64,000 nt of DNA from Litorilituus sediminis (lineage in GTDB: Bacteria; Pseudomonadota; Gammaproteobacteria; Enterobacterales; Alteromonadaceae): the NCBI RefSeq assembly GCF_004295665.1, contig NZ_CP034759.1, positions 3,906,001 to 3,970,000 on the forward strand, written 5' to 3'. Below, piece by piece: positions 18,368 to 25,748 of the stretch; positions within the stretch are counted from its first letter, which is position 1, and each line of letters starts with the position of its first letter. Position numbers and translations under genes: made by a program. Under the pieces are notes generated by a model. That model saw only the letters and a list, made by a program, of their open reading frames with translations, did no database searches and had not been told where the DNA came from.

Positions 18368-19045
18368 ATGTATATATTTAAGTGTTATTTTTTACTTACT
18401 CTGTTAATGGTGGGGCTTTTTTTAGCGCCAATAACCAGTAGTAAAGAAAGGCATAATCATAAACGCATTGGTTATCACGGCATGGTATTGTTTTCAGATA
18501 GTCATAATAACTTATACGCTAGTCACATGCCCTTGTATGCAAGCCCTCATGACTATCAAATTATTTATCAGCTAGAGCTTAAAAATAAAGAGGTGTTAAC
18601 TGAGCACCTTCAACAGGGGCTAGTGACAATATTACCAGAGCAATTCGACCTTAATCACTTAATCCAGGGGGAACGTTTAGCGCTCGATGCTCAGTTTTAT
18701 ACAGGACATTTTGAACGTGGAGGACAAGAACTTAATAGCCAGAAGATTGTCTTTTCTAACGCTATTCTAATTGAAAGAGTGGATAAATCATTTCGTGCCA
18801 ATGAACTGATGTTTTATGCTGAGCAACTAGCTGATGGCAATTGGTTACTGGTACATAAAATTCAACAGCCACCTTCTTTTGATTTACTGGCAATAGCCAA
18901 ACCTATGAAAAAAAATCAGTTAGCAAATTTGAGTTGTTTAAAGCCTGAGCCGTTTAAGCTTAAGCTAGACATAACTGATGATTGGCTTAGTCATTGTCCT
19001 ATCAAGAGCATTAAGTACTTTGAACGTGATGACTTCGCTCATTAG
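18368..19045 (+). CDS. Conserved hypothetical secreted protein
   Basis: Protein of 225 residues starting with a hydrophobic signal segment (YFLLTLLMVGLFLAPITSS). No known domain was recognised. A His/Tyr-rich first part (GYHGMVLFSDSHNNLYASHM, then PLYASPHDYQIIYQLEL) and a later FYTGHFERGGQEL segment suggest a beta-rich periplasmic domain. Two cysteines near the C-terminus (LSCLKPE, LSHCPIK) could pair. It is divergent from the LysR gene, which may regulate it. It ends before the metal-resistance operon, from which it is separated by a MerR-type promoter. Confidence 0.7.
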   Translation: MYIFKCYFLLTLLMVGLFLAPITSSKERHNHKRIGYHGMVLFSDSHNNLYASHMPLYASPHDYQIIYQLELKNKEVLTEHLQQGLVTILPEQFDLNHLIQGERLALDAQFYTGHFERGGQELNSQKIVFSNAILIERVDKSFRANELMFYAEQLADGNWLLVHKIQQPPSFDLLAIAKPMKKNQLANLSCLKPEPFKLKLDITDDWLSHCPIKSIKYFERDDFAH

Positions 19046-19085
19046 TTTTAGTCAATAAAAAAATGCTTAGAGCAGAATATTTTTA

Positions 19086-19117
19086 TTGACCTTAGAGTGT
19101 ACTCCAAGCTTTATGCT
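19086..19117 (+). promoter_or_regulatory. MerR/ZntR-type promoter with operator dyad
   Basis: A -35 TTGACC (19086-19091) and a -10 TATGCT (19112-19117) are separated by 20 bases, the overlong spacer typical of MerR-family promoters. Within the spacer lies the dyad CTTAGAGT-GT-ACTCCAAG, very like known ZntR operators. It should drive zntR and the permease gene and be controlled by ZntR itself. Confidence 0.8.
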
Positions 19118-19159
19118 AGTGTATATTGATTAACTATCACAATGGTGTGGAACAATGTC

Positions 19160-19576
19160 ATGTACAAAATAGGTGAGCTAGCAAACAAGCTTTCAGTATC
19201 GACTGATACATTAAGGTACTATGAAAAGCATAAACTTCTTATGGCAACGAGTAGAGCTGATAATGGTTACCGTTTATACAATGAAGAATCGCTGCGGGTA
19301 ATGCAATTTATTATTCGCGCTAAAGATGTCGGCTTTAGTTTAAATGAAATCAATGAACTGCTCTCTATTAAGGTGGATAAAGCAAGTCATAGTTGTGCTG
19401 AGGTTAAATCGTTTACGCAACAAAAACTAGCGCAGGTTGAAGTAAAAATAGCAGAGCTTGAGCGCTTTAAAAGCTCTTTAAAATTACTGGTTGATGCCTG
19501 TTGTGGTGGAGAAGAGCAAGCCACTCACTGTTCTATTTTACAAGCACTGGAGAATGTTGATGCAACTGTTAACTAA
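19160..19576 (+). CDS. zntR: MerR-family metal-responsive regulator ZntR
   Basis: Regulator of 138 residues from the ATG that begins MYKIGELA; an in-frame ATG at 19142 would add six residues. The N-terminal MerR helix-turn-helix is KIGELANKLSVSTDTLRYYEK and the dimerisation helix is about 80-115. The metal loop has Cys in HSCAEVK and a C-terminal Cys cluster DACCGGEEQATHCSIL, the pattern of Zn(II)-sensing ZntR proteins. It activates transcription when metal binds by untwisting its overlong promoter spacer. Its 3' end overlaps the permease gene by 17 bases, so the two form one operon. Confidence 0.92.
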   Translation: MYKIGELANKLSVSTDTLRYYEKHKLLMATSRADNGYRLYNEESLRVMQFIIRAKDVGFSLNEINELLSIKVDKASHSCAEVKSFTQQKLAQVEVKIAELERFKSSLKLLVDACCGGEEQATHCSILQALENVDATVN

Positions 19577-20693
19577 CTTTTGGCAATTGTTTGTATTATC
19601 TGCACCTTGGTTAATGCTTGGTTTACTTATTGCCGGTATTATTAATGTCTATTTACCAAAGGACTTTCTCAATAAGCATTTAGGGAAGAATGGCTTATTC
19701 ACAACCATTAAAGCGGCACTTATTGGCGCACCTATGCCGCTTTGCTCATGTGGTGTAATACCTGCCGCGCTTGGCTTACGTCGCTCTGGTGCTTCAAAAA
19801 GTGCCACAACGGCTTTTTTAGTCTCAACACCAGAAACAGGCGTAGATTCAATTTCCGTCTCTTATGTTTTGCTAGGACCATTTATGGCGATTATTCGACC
19901 AATTGCTGCGGTTTCTAGCGCTATTGTTGCCGGTGTTATGGTTGGTAGTGATAGACAAGAAAAAACCAGTGAAAAAGCAAGCTCAGCGGTTAAGGCAACG
20001 TCATGTTGTAGTAAAGACGTTGAAAAGGTAGAGGTCAGTAGTTGCTGCGATAGTAAGCCAGAGGTAGAAACGACTTGTTGTGCTACGAGTAAAAAAGCCC
20101 CTGAGCCAGAGCAGACTTGCTGTAGCAAACAAGAAAAAGCTCAGGAAACTATGTGGCAAAAGTTGCAAAAAGCTGTACATTTTAGCTGCACAAAATTACT
20201 TAGTGACACGGCTAAGTGGTTATTAATCGGGTTAGTTTTTGCAGCATTAGTACAAACTTATGTTCCGGTGAGCTTTTTTAGTCAGTGGGGTAGTGGCATT
20301 CTCGCTATGACGGTGGTGATCTTAATCTCCATTCCCATGTATGTGTGCGCTACTGCATCAACCCCCATTGCCGCAGGGTTATTATTATCGGGCGTGTCGC
20401 CAGGGGCTGTTTTGGTCTTTATGTTAGCAGGGCCGGCAACCAATATTGCAACCTTAGGTGTGGTCGCCAGTGAATTAGGTAAACGAGCGGTATTTTCTTA
20501 CTTAACTGGGGTGATTGGTGTAGCGATATTATTTGGTTTTCTAACTGACTACTTAGTTGCAAACTATCAGATTTCTGTTGCGCCTATGTTAGGAGAACAC
20601 CATGAAGTACTACCACATTGGTTATCACTTCTATGCTCTGTGGTATTGGTTTTATTGCTATTAAGGTTATTAGTACTTAAATATAAAAGCTGA
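19560..20693 (+). CDS. SO_0444-family Cu/Zn efflux permease
   Basis: Inner-membrane permease (DUF318 type) of 377 residues from the ATG at 19560, which is 8 bases after GGAG; a start at 19554 is possible. About eight to ten membrane helices lie in two blocks, each with a signature (GAPMPLCSCGVIPAALGL in the first; YVCATASTPIAAGLLLSG in the second). The central cytoplasmic loop (about residues 135-200) contains four CC pairs within SCCSK, SCCDS, TCCAT and TCCSK, which should bind metal before export. The CSCG motif in the first block may take part in transport. Coupling to zntR argues for Zn(II) or a related soft metal as substrate. Confidence 0.9.
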   Translation: MQLLTNFWQLFVLSAPWLMLGLLIAGIINVYLPKDFLNKHLGKNGLFTTIKAALIGAPMPLCSCGVIPAALGLRRSGASKSATTAFLVSTPETGVDSISVSYVLLGPFMAIIRPIAAVSSAIVAGVMVGSDRQEKTSEKASSAVKATSCCSKDVEKVEVSSCCDSKPEVETTCCATSKKAPEPEQTCCSKQEKAQETMWQKLQKAVHFSCTKLLSDTAKWLLIGLVFAALVQTYVPVSFFSQWGSGILAMTVVILISIPMYVCATASTPIAAGLLLSGVSPGAVLVFMLAGPATNIATLGVVASELGKRAVFSYLTGVIGVAILFGFLTDYLVANYQISVAPMLGEHHEVLPHWLSLLCSVVLVLLLLRLLVLKYKS

Positions 20694-20816
20694 TTATTAT
20701 AGGAAATATTGACTATTTCCCATTTAGTAGGATTTTTTTTATATTGCACTGCTTGTTTTTTGAGCGAAATGTACTAGACTTTGCACGTTATTATTATTTT
20801 TACAAGGATGTAAGCT

Positions 20817-20978
20817 ATGACAGAAGAGCAAAATAAGCGCCTCGAGCAGTTAACTACTTATTTAGTTGATCGCTGCATAAGCGAGGCCGAGTACTGTGAA
20901 TATCTAGAACTAAGTGAGTTATTGCTAATGGATATGAAGCATATCCGTGATAACAAGAAGGTTTTAGATAGCTACTAA
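20817..20978 (+). CDS. Small conserved-looking protein, 53 residues
   Basis: Short ORF starting at ATG 20817 with AAGG upstream and followed by its own terminator, which argues that it is expressed. The product is acidic and helical (MTEEQNKRLEQLTTYLVDRC...), with two cysteines (DRCISEAEYCEY) and no membrane segment. It does not match a family I recognise. It lies after the metal permease gene with a 120-base gap, so it probably has its own promoter. Confidence 0.65.
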   Translation: MTEEQNKRLEQLTTYLVDRCISEAEYCEYLELSELLLMDMKHIRDNKKVLDSY

Positions 20979-21015
20979 AGTTAAAGACTCAGGCTAACCT
21001 GTCGTACATAAATTT

Positions 21016-21053
21016 AAAAAAGCTTTTCAGTATAACTGAAAAGCTTTTTTTAT
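21016..21053. terminator. Bidirectional terminator
   Basis: Stem AAAAAGCTTTTCAG / CTGAAAAGCTTTTT with a TATAA loop, followed by T on the plus strand and preceded by A. It lies between the small ORF and the convergent lipoprotein gene. Confidence 0.9.
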
Positions 21054-21406
21054 TTTACCTGCCAATGTACCAGCTTTTTGTTGATGAAATAGAAGGCAAT
21101 TTTTTGCTGATATGTTTGTATTTTTTCGGCAGTATCGCTGTGCTTAAGCTGATAGGCTTGCTCAAAGTTAACTTCATAGATAGTGTTTTTCATATTATCT
21201 GAAGCTAAAGTAAGCGCTGGAAACTTTTCTTTAATCTCATTGATGTAGTCTCCTACCTTAATTGAGGATAACTGCTTTTTATAATGATCTTTAATGCTGA
21301 TTAATTCAAGGCTTGGATCTTCAATGCTAGGAATGCTTGAATTACTCGTGGTGCTGCATGCTGATAATAACAGTATTAGTAGAACACTTAATGTGATTAG
21401 CTTCAT
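21050..21406 (-). CDS. Small lipoprotein of unknown function
   Basis: Protein of 118 residues with a lipoprotein signal peptide (ITLSVLLILLLSAC; the Cys at about 17 is the lipidation site). Ser follows the lipidated Cys, so export to the outer membrane by Lol is likely. The mature part resembles small BamE/SmpA-like folds in size and in the segment IKVGDYINEIKEKFPAL followed by a Tyr-rich beta region, but the match is weak. It has no operon partner, and the function is unknown. Confidence 0.75.
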   Translation of the reverse strand: MKLITLSVLLILLLSACSTTSNSSIPSIEDPSLELISIKDHYKKQLSSIKVGDYINEIKEKFPALTLASDNMKNTIYEVNFEQAYQLKHSDTAEKIQTYQQKIAFYFINKKLVHWQVK

Positions 21407-21523
21407 AAACGTACCTGTAATGCGATTTCTTATGCGCTATTGTATCTCTATATAGCCTTTTGATTTATTAAAGAATGTTGTTTAGTTGACCCTAATCAAA
21501 GATTGTTTTAATGAAATCAAGAT

Positions 21524-21551
21524 GAAAAAAAGACGCAATCAAGCGTCTTTC
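21524..21551 (-). terminator. tmRNA terminator
   Basis: On the minus strand, stem AAAGACGC / GCGTCTTT with a TTGATT loop followed by a run of T, 38 bases beyond the tmRNA 3' end. Confidence 0.85.
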
Positions 21552-21588
21552 TAATTAAGGTAATCAGATGGTGAGCATCTGATGAATT

Positions 21589-21939
21589 TGGTGGAGCGGG
21601 GGGGAGTTGAACCCCCGTCCAAAAAACCTACATCCTCGGTCCTACATGCTTAGTCGATTATTTATTTAGCCAATTAGACGCCAATCGACAGGCTTCGTCA
21701 TGGTGAGCTTGATACTATTTCGCGGTTCAGCCTCAAGCGTGCTTCCCTCGCTAGCCTACTTAGGGTGACCATCGATCCTCAAGACAATAGGCGAGACTAT
21801 GAGGTGATGGCTAGCATTAAGCTGCTAGTGCGAACGTTTCGTCGTTTGCAATTATAGTTTTGCGGCTTTTTACCAGGCCAACCGCCCCTGGGCATGCACC
21901 TTGGGTTTCGTGAATCTTGTCGAATCCTGAATCCGCCCC
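21589..21939 (-). ncRNA. ssrA: tmRNA (transfer-messenger RNA)
   Basis: Single-piece tmRNA of about 351 nt that rescues ribosomes stalled on broken mRNAs. The 5' end GGGGCGGATT pairs with the 3' end ...CGCTCC followed by encoded ACCA. The T-arm GTTCAACTC lies near the 3' end. The mRNA-like part has the resume codon GCA and encodes ANDETFALAA then a TAA stop, giving the tag AANDETFALAA with the Ala carried by tmRNA. This tag is of the usual gammaproteobacterial type (AANDENYALAA in E. coli). Its partner smpB lies 110 bases upstream on the same strand. Confidence 0.97.
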
Positions 21940-22048
21940 AAAGTTTATTTTGCTACAAAGTACAAATTATGCACTCTATAGGCCGATTATACCGTGCTTT
22001 GCTGGTTAAAACCAAGTGTTAAATAAATAAGTTGATGATAAAGCGTCA

Positions 22049-22531
22049 TTAAACTTTGTGCTTCATCATTCTACCTTGCTCTACTTTCCACTCTCGGTCT
22101 TTAATATCAGCGCGTTTATCGTGATCTTTCTTACCTTTACCTAAGTAAAACTCAAGTTTGACCCAGCATTGCTTCCAATACATTGCCGTGGCAATGAGTG
22201 AAAAACCATTACGCTCAACAGCACCAATTAGTTTATCCAGTTCGCGTCTGTTTAAAAGTAGCTTACGAGGTCTAGTTGGTTCACATACCACATGACTTGA
22301 CGCAGCCGTAAGTGGCTGTATTTCAGCACCCACTAAATAGGCTTCTCTGTCTTTGATATGGACATAGCAGTCAGAAATATTAACTTTGCCGCTACGAATA
22401 CTTTTGATTTCCCAACCTTGTAAGCTCATGCCTGCTTCGAACTTATCTGTTAAGTTGTAGTTGTGGCGAGCTTTTTTATTTAAAGCAATGGTATTGCTGT
22501 TGGATTTGTTTTTAGATTTCTTTTTAGCCAT
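22049..22531 (-). CDS. smpB: SsrA-binding protein SmpB
   Basis: RNA-binding protein of 160 residues that delivers tmRNA to stalled ribosomes. The OB-fold core is visible as [38 protein letters not shown], and the conserved central part as [22 protein letters not shown]. The basic C-terminal tail ([29 protein letters not shown]) enters the mRNA channel. The N-terminus is an extra Lys/Ser/Asn-rich stretch. Encoded directly upstream of ssrA on the same strand and divergent from ratA, an arrangement conserved in many gammaproteobacteria. Confidence 0.97.
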   Translation of the reverse strand: MAKKKSKNKSNSNTIALNKKARHNYNLTDKFEAGMSLQGWEIKSIRSGKVNISDCYVHIKDREAYLVGAEIQPLTAASSHVVCEPTRPRKLLLNRRELDKLIGAVERNGFSLIATAMYWKQCWVKLEFYLGKGKKDHDKRADIKDREWKVEQGRMMKHKV

Positions 22532-22680
22532 GTTCTTCTATGCCGTGTTAATCGGCGATGATTATACAAGCAATTTTCACTATTTACATGAAATTTATTA
22601 TTCGCCATTAAAATATCTAGATTAATGCGATTTTCAATGGAGTTTGTTATCATAGCGCGGTTCAAAGTAGAGGGGGTTTA

Positions 22681-23121
22681 ATGCCAACCATAAGTCGTAG
22701 TGCTTTAGTTATGCACAGTGTTGATCAAATGTATCAATTAGTTAATGATATTCCGCAATACCCCAAGTTTTTGCCTGATTGTAGTAACAGCAAGATAATC
22801 TCCCAAGACGGTCAAACCGTGACTGCGGCATTATTGGTATCTAAAGGCGGTTTAAATAAGTGGTTTACTACACGAAACACGCTTATTTCAAATGAAAAAA
22901 TTCATTTGTCTTTGGTTGATGGACCATTTAAAAAGCTAGAAGGCTATTGGCAGTTTACGCCATTGTCTGAAGACTCTTGTAAAGTAAGTTTGCAGCTTGA
23001 GTATGAGTTCTCGAGTAAAATAATTGCTTTTGCTTTTGGTAAGGTGTTTAGCCACTTTAGCCAAACCTTAGTGCAAGCTTTTACCCAAAGAGCTAAGCAA
23101 GTTTATGGGCATAACGGCTAG
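22681..23121 (+). CDS. ratA: RatA / coenzyme Q-binding START-domain protein
   Basis: START/polyketide-cyclase-like protein of 146 residues (COQ10 family). It begins PTISRSALVMHSVDQMYQLVNDIPQYPKFLPDC, the family signature, and ends with an amphipathic helix (FSQTLVQAFTQRAKQVYG). E. coli RatA was described as a toxin blocking 70S assembly, while eukaryotic COQ10 homologues bind coenzyme Q; which role applies here is open. It forms an operon with rnfH, 12 bases downstream, and is divergent from smpB. Confidence 0.93.
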   Translation: MPTISRSALVMHSVDQMYQLVNDIPQYPKFLPDCSNSKIISQDGQTVTAALLVSKGGLNKWFTTRNTLISNEKIHLSLVDGPFKKLEGYWQFTPLSEDSCKVSLQLEYEFSSKIIAFAFGKVFSHFSQTLVQAFTQRAKQVYGHNG

Positions 23122-23133
23122 TAAGGAGTGAAA

Positions 23134-23487
23134 ATGTCTGAGAATCAAATCCAAATTGAAGTGGTGTATGGGTTAGCACACAAGCAAAAACTTTTGACCT
23201 TGCCTGTAGCCGAAGGAACCACGGTTGAGCAAGCTATTGTTGAATCTGGCATATTGAGCATATTTCCAGAGATTGATTTAAAGTCTAATAAAGTTGGTAT
23301 ATGGAATCGCGCGGTTAAGCTAAATCAAGAGCTAGCAGATTTAGATAGAATAGAAATTTATCGACCGTTAATTGCTGACCCTAAAGAGGTGAGAAAGCGT
23401 AGAGCAGAAAAAGCGGTTCAAGAAGGGCGAGCAGACAAGACTACTGGCGGTAGGGTAAATCCTTTAAGAGCAGAAGCTAAGAAATAG
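23134..23487 (+). CDS. rnfH: RnfH / RatB family protein
   Basis: Ubiquitin-like-fold protein of the UPF0125 family, 117 residues. The core is IQIEVVYGLAHKQKLLTLPVAEGTTVEQAI, and PEIDLKSNKVGIWNRAVKL and DRIEIYRPLIADPKEVRKRRAE are the conserved family blocks. I chose ATG 23134 because AAGGAG lies five bases upstream; a GTG at 23128 would start inside that site. The C-terminus is extended by a basic tail. Function is not established although the gene regularly follows ratA. Its terminator has been duplicated by the insertion of the IS1182-family element. Confidence 0.93.
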   Translation: MSENQIQIEVVYGLAHKQKLLTLPVAEGTTVEQAIVESGILSIFPEIDLKSNKVGIWNRAVKLNQELADLDRIEIYRPLIADPKEVRKRRAEKAVQEGRADKTTGGRVNPLRAEAKK

Positions 23488-23546
23488 AGTTACTTTGCTA
23501 TTTTTCGAGTCACAAGAAAGCAAAAGAGCAGTCATTAGACTGCTCT

Positions 23547-25175
23547 CAGATTACTGACAAACCCCGTCATTCTGTTCGGGGTTTGTCTTTTATGAGCAGC
23601 CGTAGGCTGCGATCTCGATATTTTTCTAGCCACGTCTTTTCTATTTTATTTGGTTTTTCTGGACTTGTTTGGGGCTTATCTTCCCTATTTGGCGTGTTAA
23701 TGTCTCGAATTGAGCTTTTAAAGGGCTATCCTTTTTAGATTGCCATTATTTGGGGAATATTTGATAGCGTCATTGCTATCTTCTTCATATTTTGTGCTGC
23801 CGCAGCCATATATGCTTGCATTTGAACATTATGCTTACCTCGGTATCTTGCATACCTGTGACCATGGTGTTGCTTTGCATCAGCAAAACTTCTTTCAACG
23901 GTTTCGCATCGTCGTTTGTAAAGGTATTTACCAAGGCTTGTTAAGCGAAATTCATTAGCCCGATCTTGACTCGCAGCCATTACGTGGCGTGTTATCACTT
24001 TCTTATGACTTTTACTCTTAGTGCAATCTTTTAATTGAGGGCAATTAACGCATACCTTGGGGTCAGAATGATATTCTCGGTAACCCTCTCGACTGGTGGT
24101 CGAGTAGATTAACGTTTGCTCTTGCGGGCAGGTATACGTATCTGCTTTCTCGTCGTATTTGAAGTGCTTTTTCTTAATGGCATTCTTCGTTCGTGAAGGA
24201 CGACGGTAACCAAACACCCCTTGGATGTTACGTTGTTCCAGATTAAAACAGACGGGCGCTGTGAAGTAGCCTGCATCAATACCAACAAATTCAGGGATAG
24301 TGCAAAGCGATTTTCAATGGCATCAAGGCGAGCAATGTATGGTTGAGAATCGTGGACATTACCTGGCGTAATATGCGTATCTACAATAATGTTATAGTCG
24401 TTATCTACGGTTCTGTGGTCTAGGTAGAAAAAACCTTTTGGCTTTTCATCTCGGTGCATATAACCGCTATCACTATCGGTTTTACTTACCTTATTCCGCT
24501 TTATCTCACAATAGCCTTTATCCTTGAGTGGCTTTTTTCCAGCCGCTTTACGGTCTGCCTCCACAGCTTTGTTGATTTGCTTAATATAGGCACTGGTTGA
24601 GACGGGTTTGAGCTTGTTGGTGAACTTTCGTTTATTGGCGTTTGCTTTTAAGTGTGTGCTGTCGGTGAATAAGGCTTTGCCCCCAACTAGACCATGTTTA
24701 ATGGCTTGTTGGACGATGTGATTAAATATACGTTCAAATACATCTGTGCCATTGAAACGACGAATACGATTTTGACTAAGTGTTGAGGCATCGATAACTT
24801 TCTCGGTAAGCCCCATGCGGAGAAACCATCGATACGCGACATTTACTTCGATGTCTTTGATGATTTGGCGCTCACTTTTAATACCAAATAAGTACCCAAG
24901 TAGCATAATTTTAAATAGCTGGACTGGCTCCACCGGAGGACGACCATTATCAGTGCAATATAAGTCTTTGACTTCATCTCGAATAAACTCAAAGTCAATA
25001 TACTTATCGAGTTTACGAACTAGATGGTTGGCTGGAACTAACTGGTCTAGCGTGACCATTTCGAGTTCATGTTGTTGCGGGGAAGGTTCTCTTAACATGG
25101 TTAATTTTTGTAATTTTCCATGTTTTTATTAGATCAAAGTCCTAGACTACTGTCTAGGACTTTGTCATCAGTCTG
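23547..25175 (-). mobile_element. IS1182-family insertion sequence with frameshifted transposase (1629 bp)
   Basis: The ends form an inverted repeat (CAGATTACTGACAAA on the left; CAGACTGATGACAAA read inward from the right). Just inside each end is a strong hairpin (CAAACCCCG/CGGGGTTTG; CAAAGTCCTAGAC/GTCTAGGACTTTG). The element is flanked by a 22-base direct repeat (23525-23546 and 25176-25197). Each copy is a complete hairpin, AGAGCAGTC-ATTA-GACTGCTCT, which with flanking A and T runs is the original terminator between rnfH and bamE. So the target terminator was duplicated whole. Long duplications are known in this family. Confidence 0.9.
23735..25098 (-). pseudogene. IS1182-family transposase, frameshifted
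   Basis: The N-terminal frame (25098 to about 24300) carries the DUF772-type domain (HELEMVTLDQLVPANHLVRK, VQLFKIMLLGYLFGIKSERQ) and the first DDE residues (ALFTDSTHLKANANK). At about 24290-24310 the homologous sequence shifts frame. The other frame continues with PEFVGIDAGYF and the zinc-finger-like part CVNCPQLKDC, to the Glu-containing end CETVERSFADAKQHHGHRYAR and a stop at 23735. The first frame instead ends in 66 unrelated residues. Members of this family normally have one continuous ORF, so I call it a pseudogene; programmed frameshifting is the less likely alternative. Confidence 0.85.
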
Positions 25176-25212
25176 AGAGCAGTCATTAGACTGCTCTTTT
25201 GCTTCAGAAACA

Positions 25213-25276
25213 TACTGCTTAAATGAGTTACAGAGCTACTGCTTAAATGAGTTACAGAGCTACTGCTTAAATGAGC
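25213..25276 (-). repeat. 24-bp tandem repeat at the 3' end of bamE
   Basis: Two perfect 24-base units (25213-25236, 25237-25260) plus a 16-base partial unit. In the bamE frame each full unit contains SFKQ followed by a TAG stop, so the expansion carries the stop codon with it. Reading past both stops gives SFKQYVSEAKEQS, which may be the ancestral C-terminus. Confidence 0.85.
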
Positions 25277-25646
25277 TTGTTTCCTCTTCTGCTTCGGCAG
25301 GGGCATTAAATGGCGTGTAAAAATTTTCCGATAATTCAAAATCACCGCTGGCATCTACTAATTTATCTTCTTCAAACTGTAAGACAAAAGATTTTTTTGT
25401 GTTGAATTTTTCACTTCTACCCGATTTAAATTTATACACATAATGCCAAGCATCTTGATTAAAGGCATCGACAACTACTGGGCTGCCTAAAATAAACTTA
25501 ACCTGCTCTTTAGTCATACCTACTTGTAATTTCTCTATACTTTTTTGCTCAAGATAATTACCTTGTGGGATATCGATACGATAAACCCAGCTAGAACAAG
25601 CTGAAAGAGACAAGGCAATAGTAATAGCGGCAACACGAAACAACAT
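25260..25646 (-). CDS. bamE: Outer membrane assembly lipoprotein BamE
   Basis: BamE (SmpA) is a small lipoprotein of the Bam complex that inserts beta-barrel proteins into the outer membrane. The 128-residue product has a signal peptide ending in LSAC (Cys17), then the conserved core YRIDIPQGNYLEQK and LQVGMTKEQVKFILGSPVVVDAFNQDAWHYVY, where the GMT..QV..ILG.P block and W.Y are diagnostic. The tail is acidic (EAEEETSSFKQ) and ends in a 24-bp tandem repeat that has probably moved the stop. Convergent with rnfH, with the IS1182 element now between them. Confidence 0.95.
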   Translation of the reverse strand: MLFRVAAITIALSLSACSSWVYRIDIPQGNYLEQKSIEKLQVGMTKEQVKFILGSPVVVDAFNQDAWHYVYKFKSGRSEKFNTKKSFVLQFEEDKLVDASGDFELSENFYTPFNAPAEAEEETSSFKQ

Positions 25647-25748
25647 TAATCTTTTATCCTAAAAACTGTGAGCAGGCATAATAACTAAGCATGACACGAG
25701 TTACAAAGTTATTTTTAATTTCTGAGTAATTATTTAGTTACAACTGAC

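Noticed and set aside
20031-20150. Cys-pair repeats as a separate metallothionein-like ORF
   Set aside because: They are in frame with, and between, the two membrane blocks of the permease.
23554-23590. Hairpin AAACCCCG/CGGGGTTT as terminator of rnfH
   Set aside because: It lies inside the IS1182 element next to its end, with a comparable hairpin at the other end; it belongs to the IS, although it may stop transcription.
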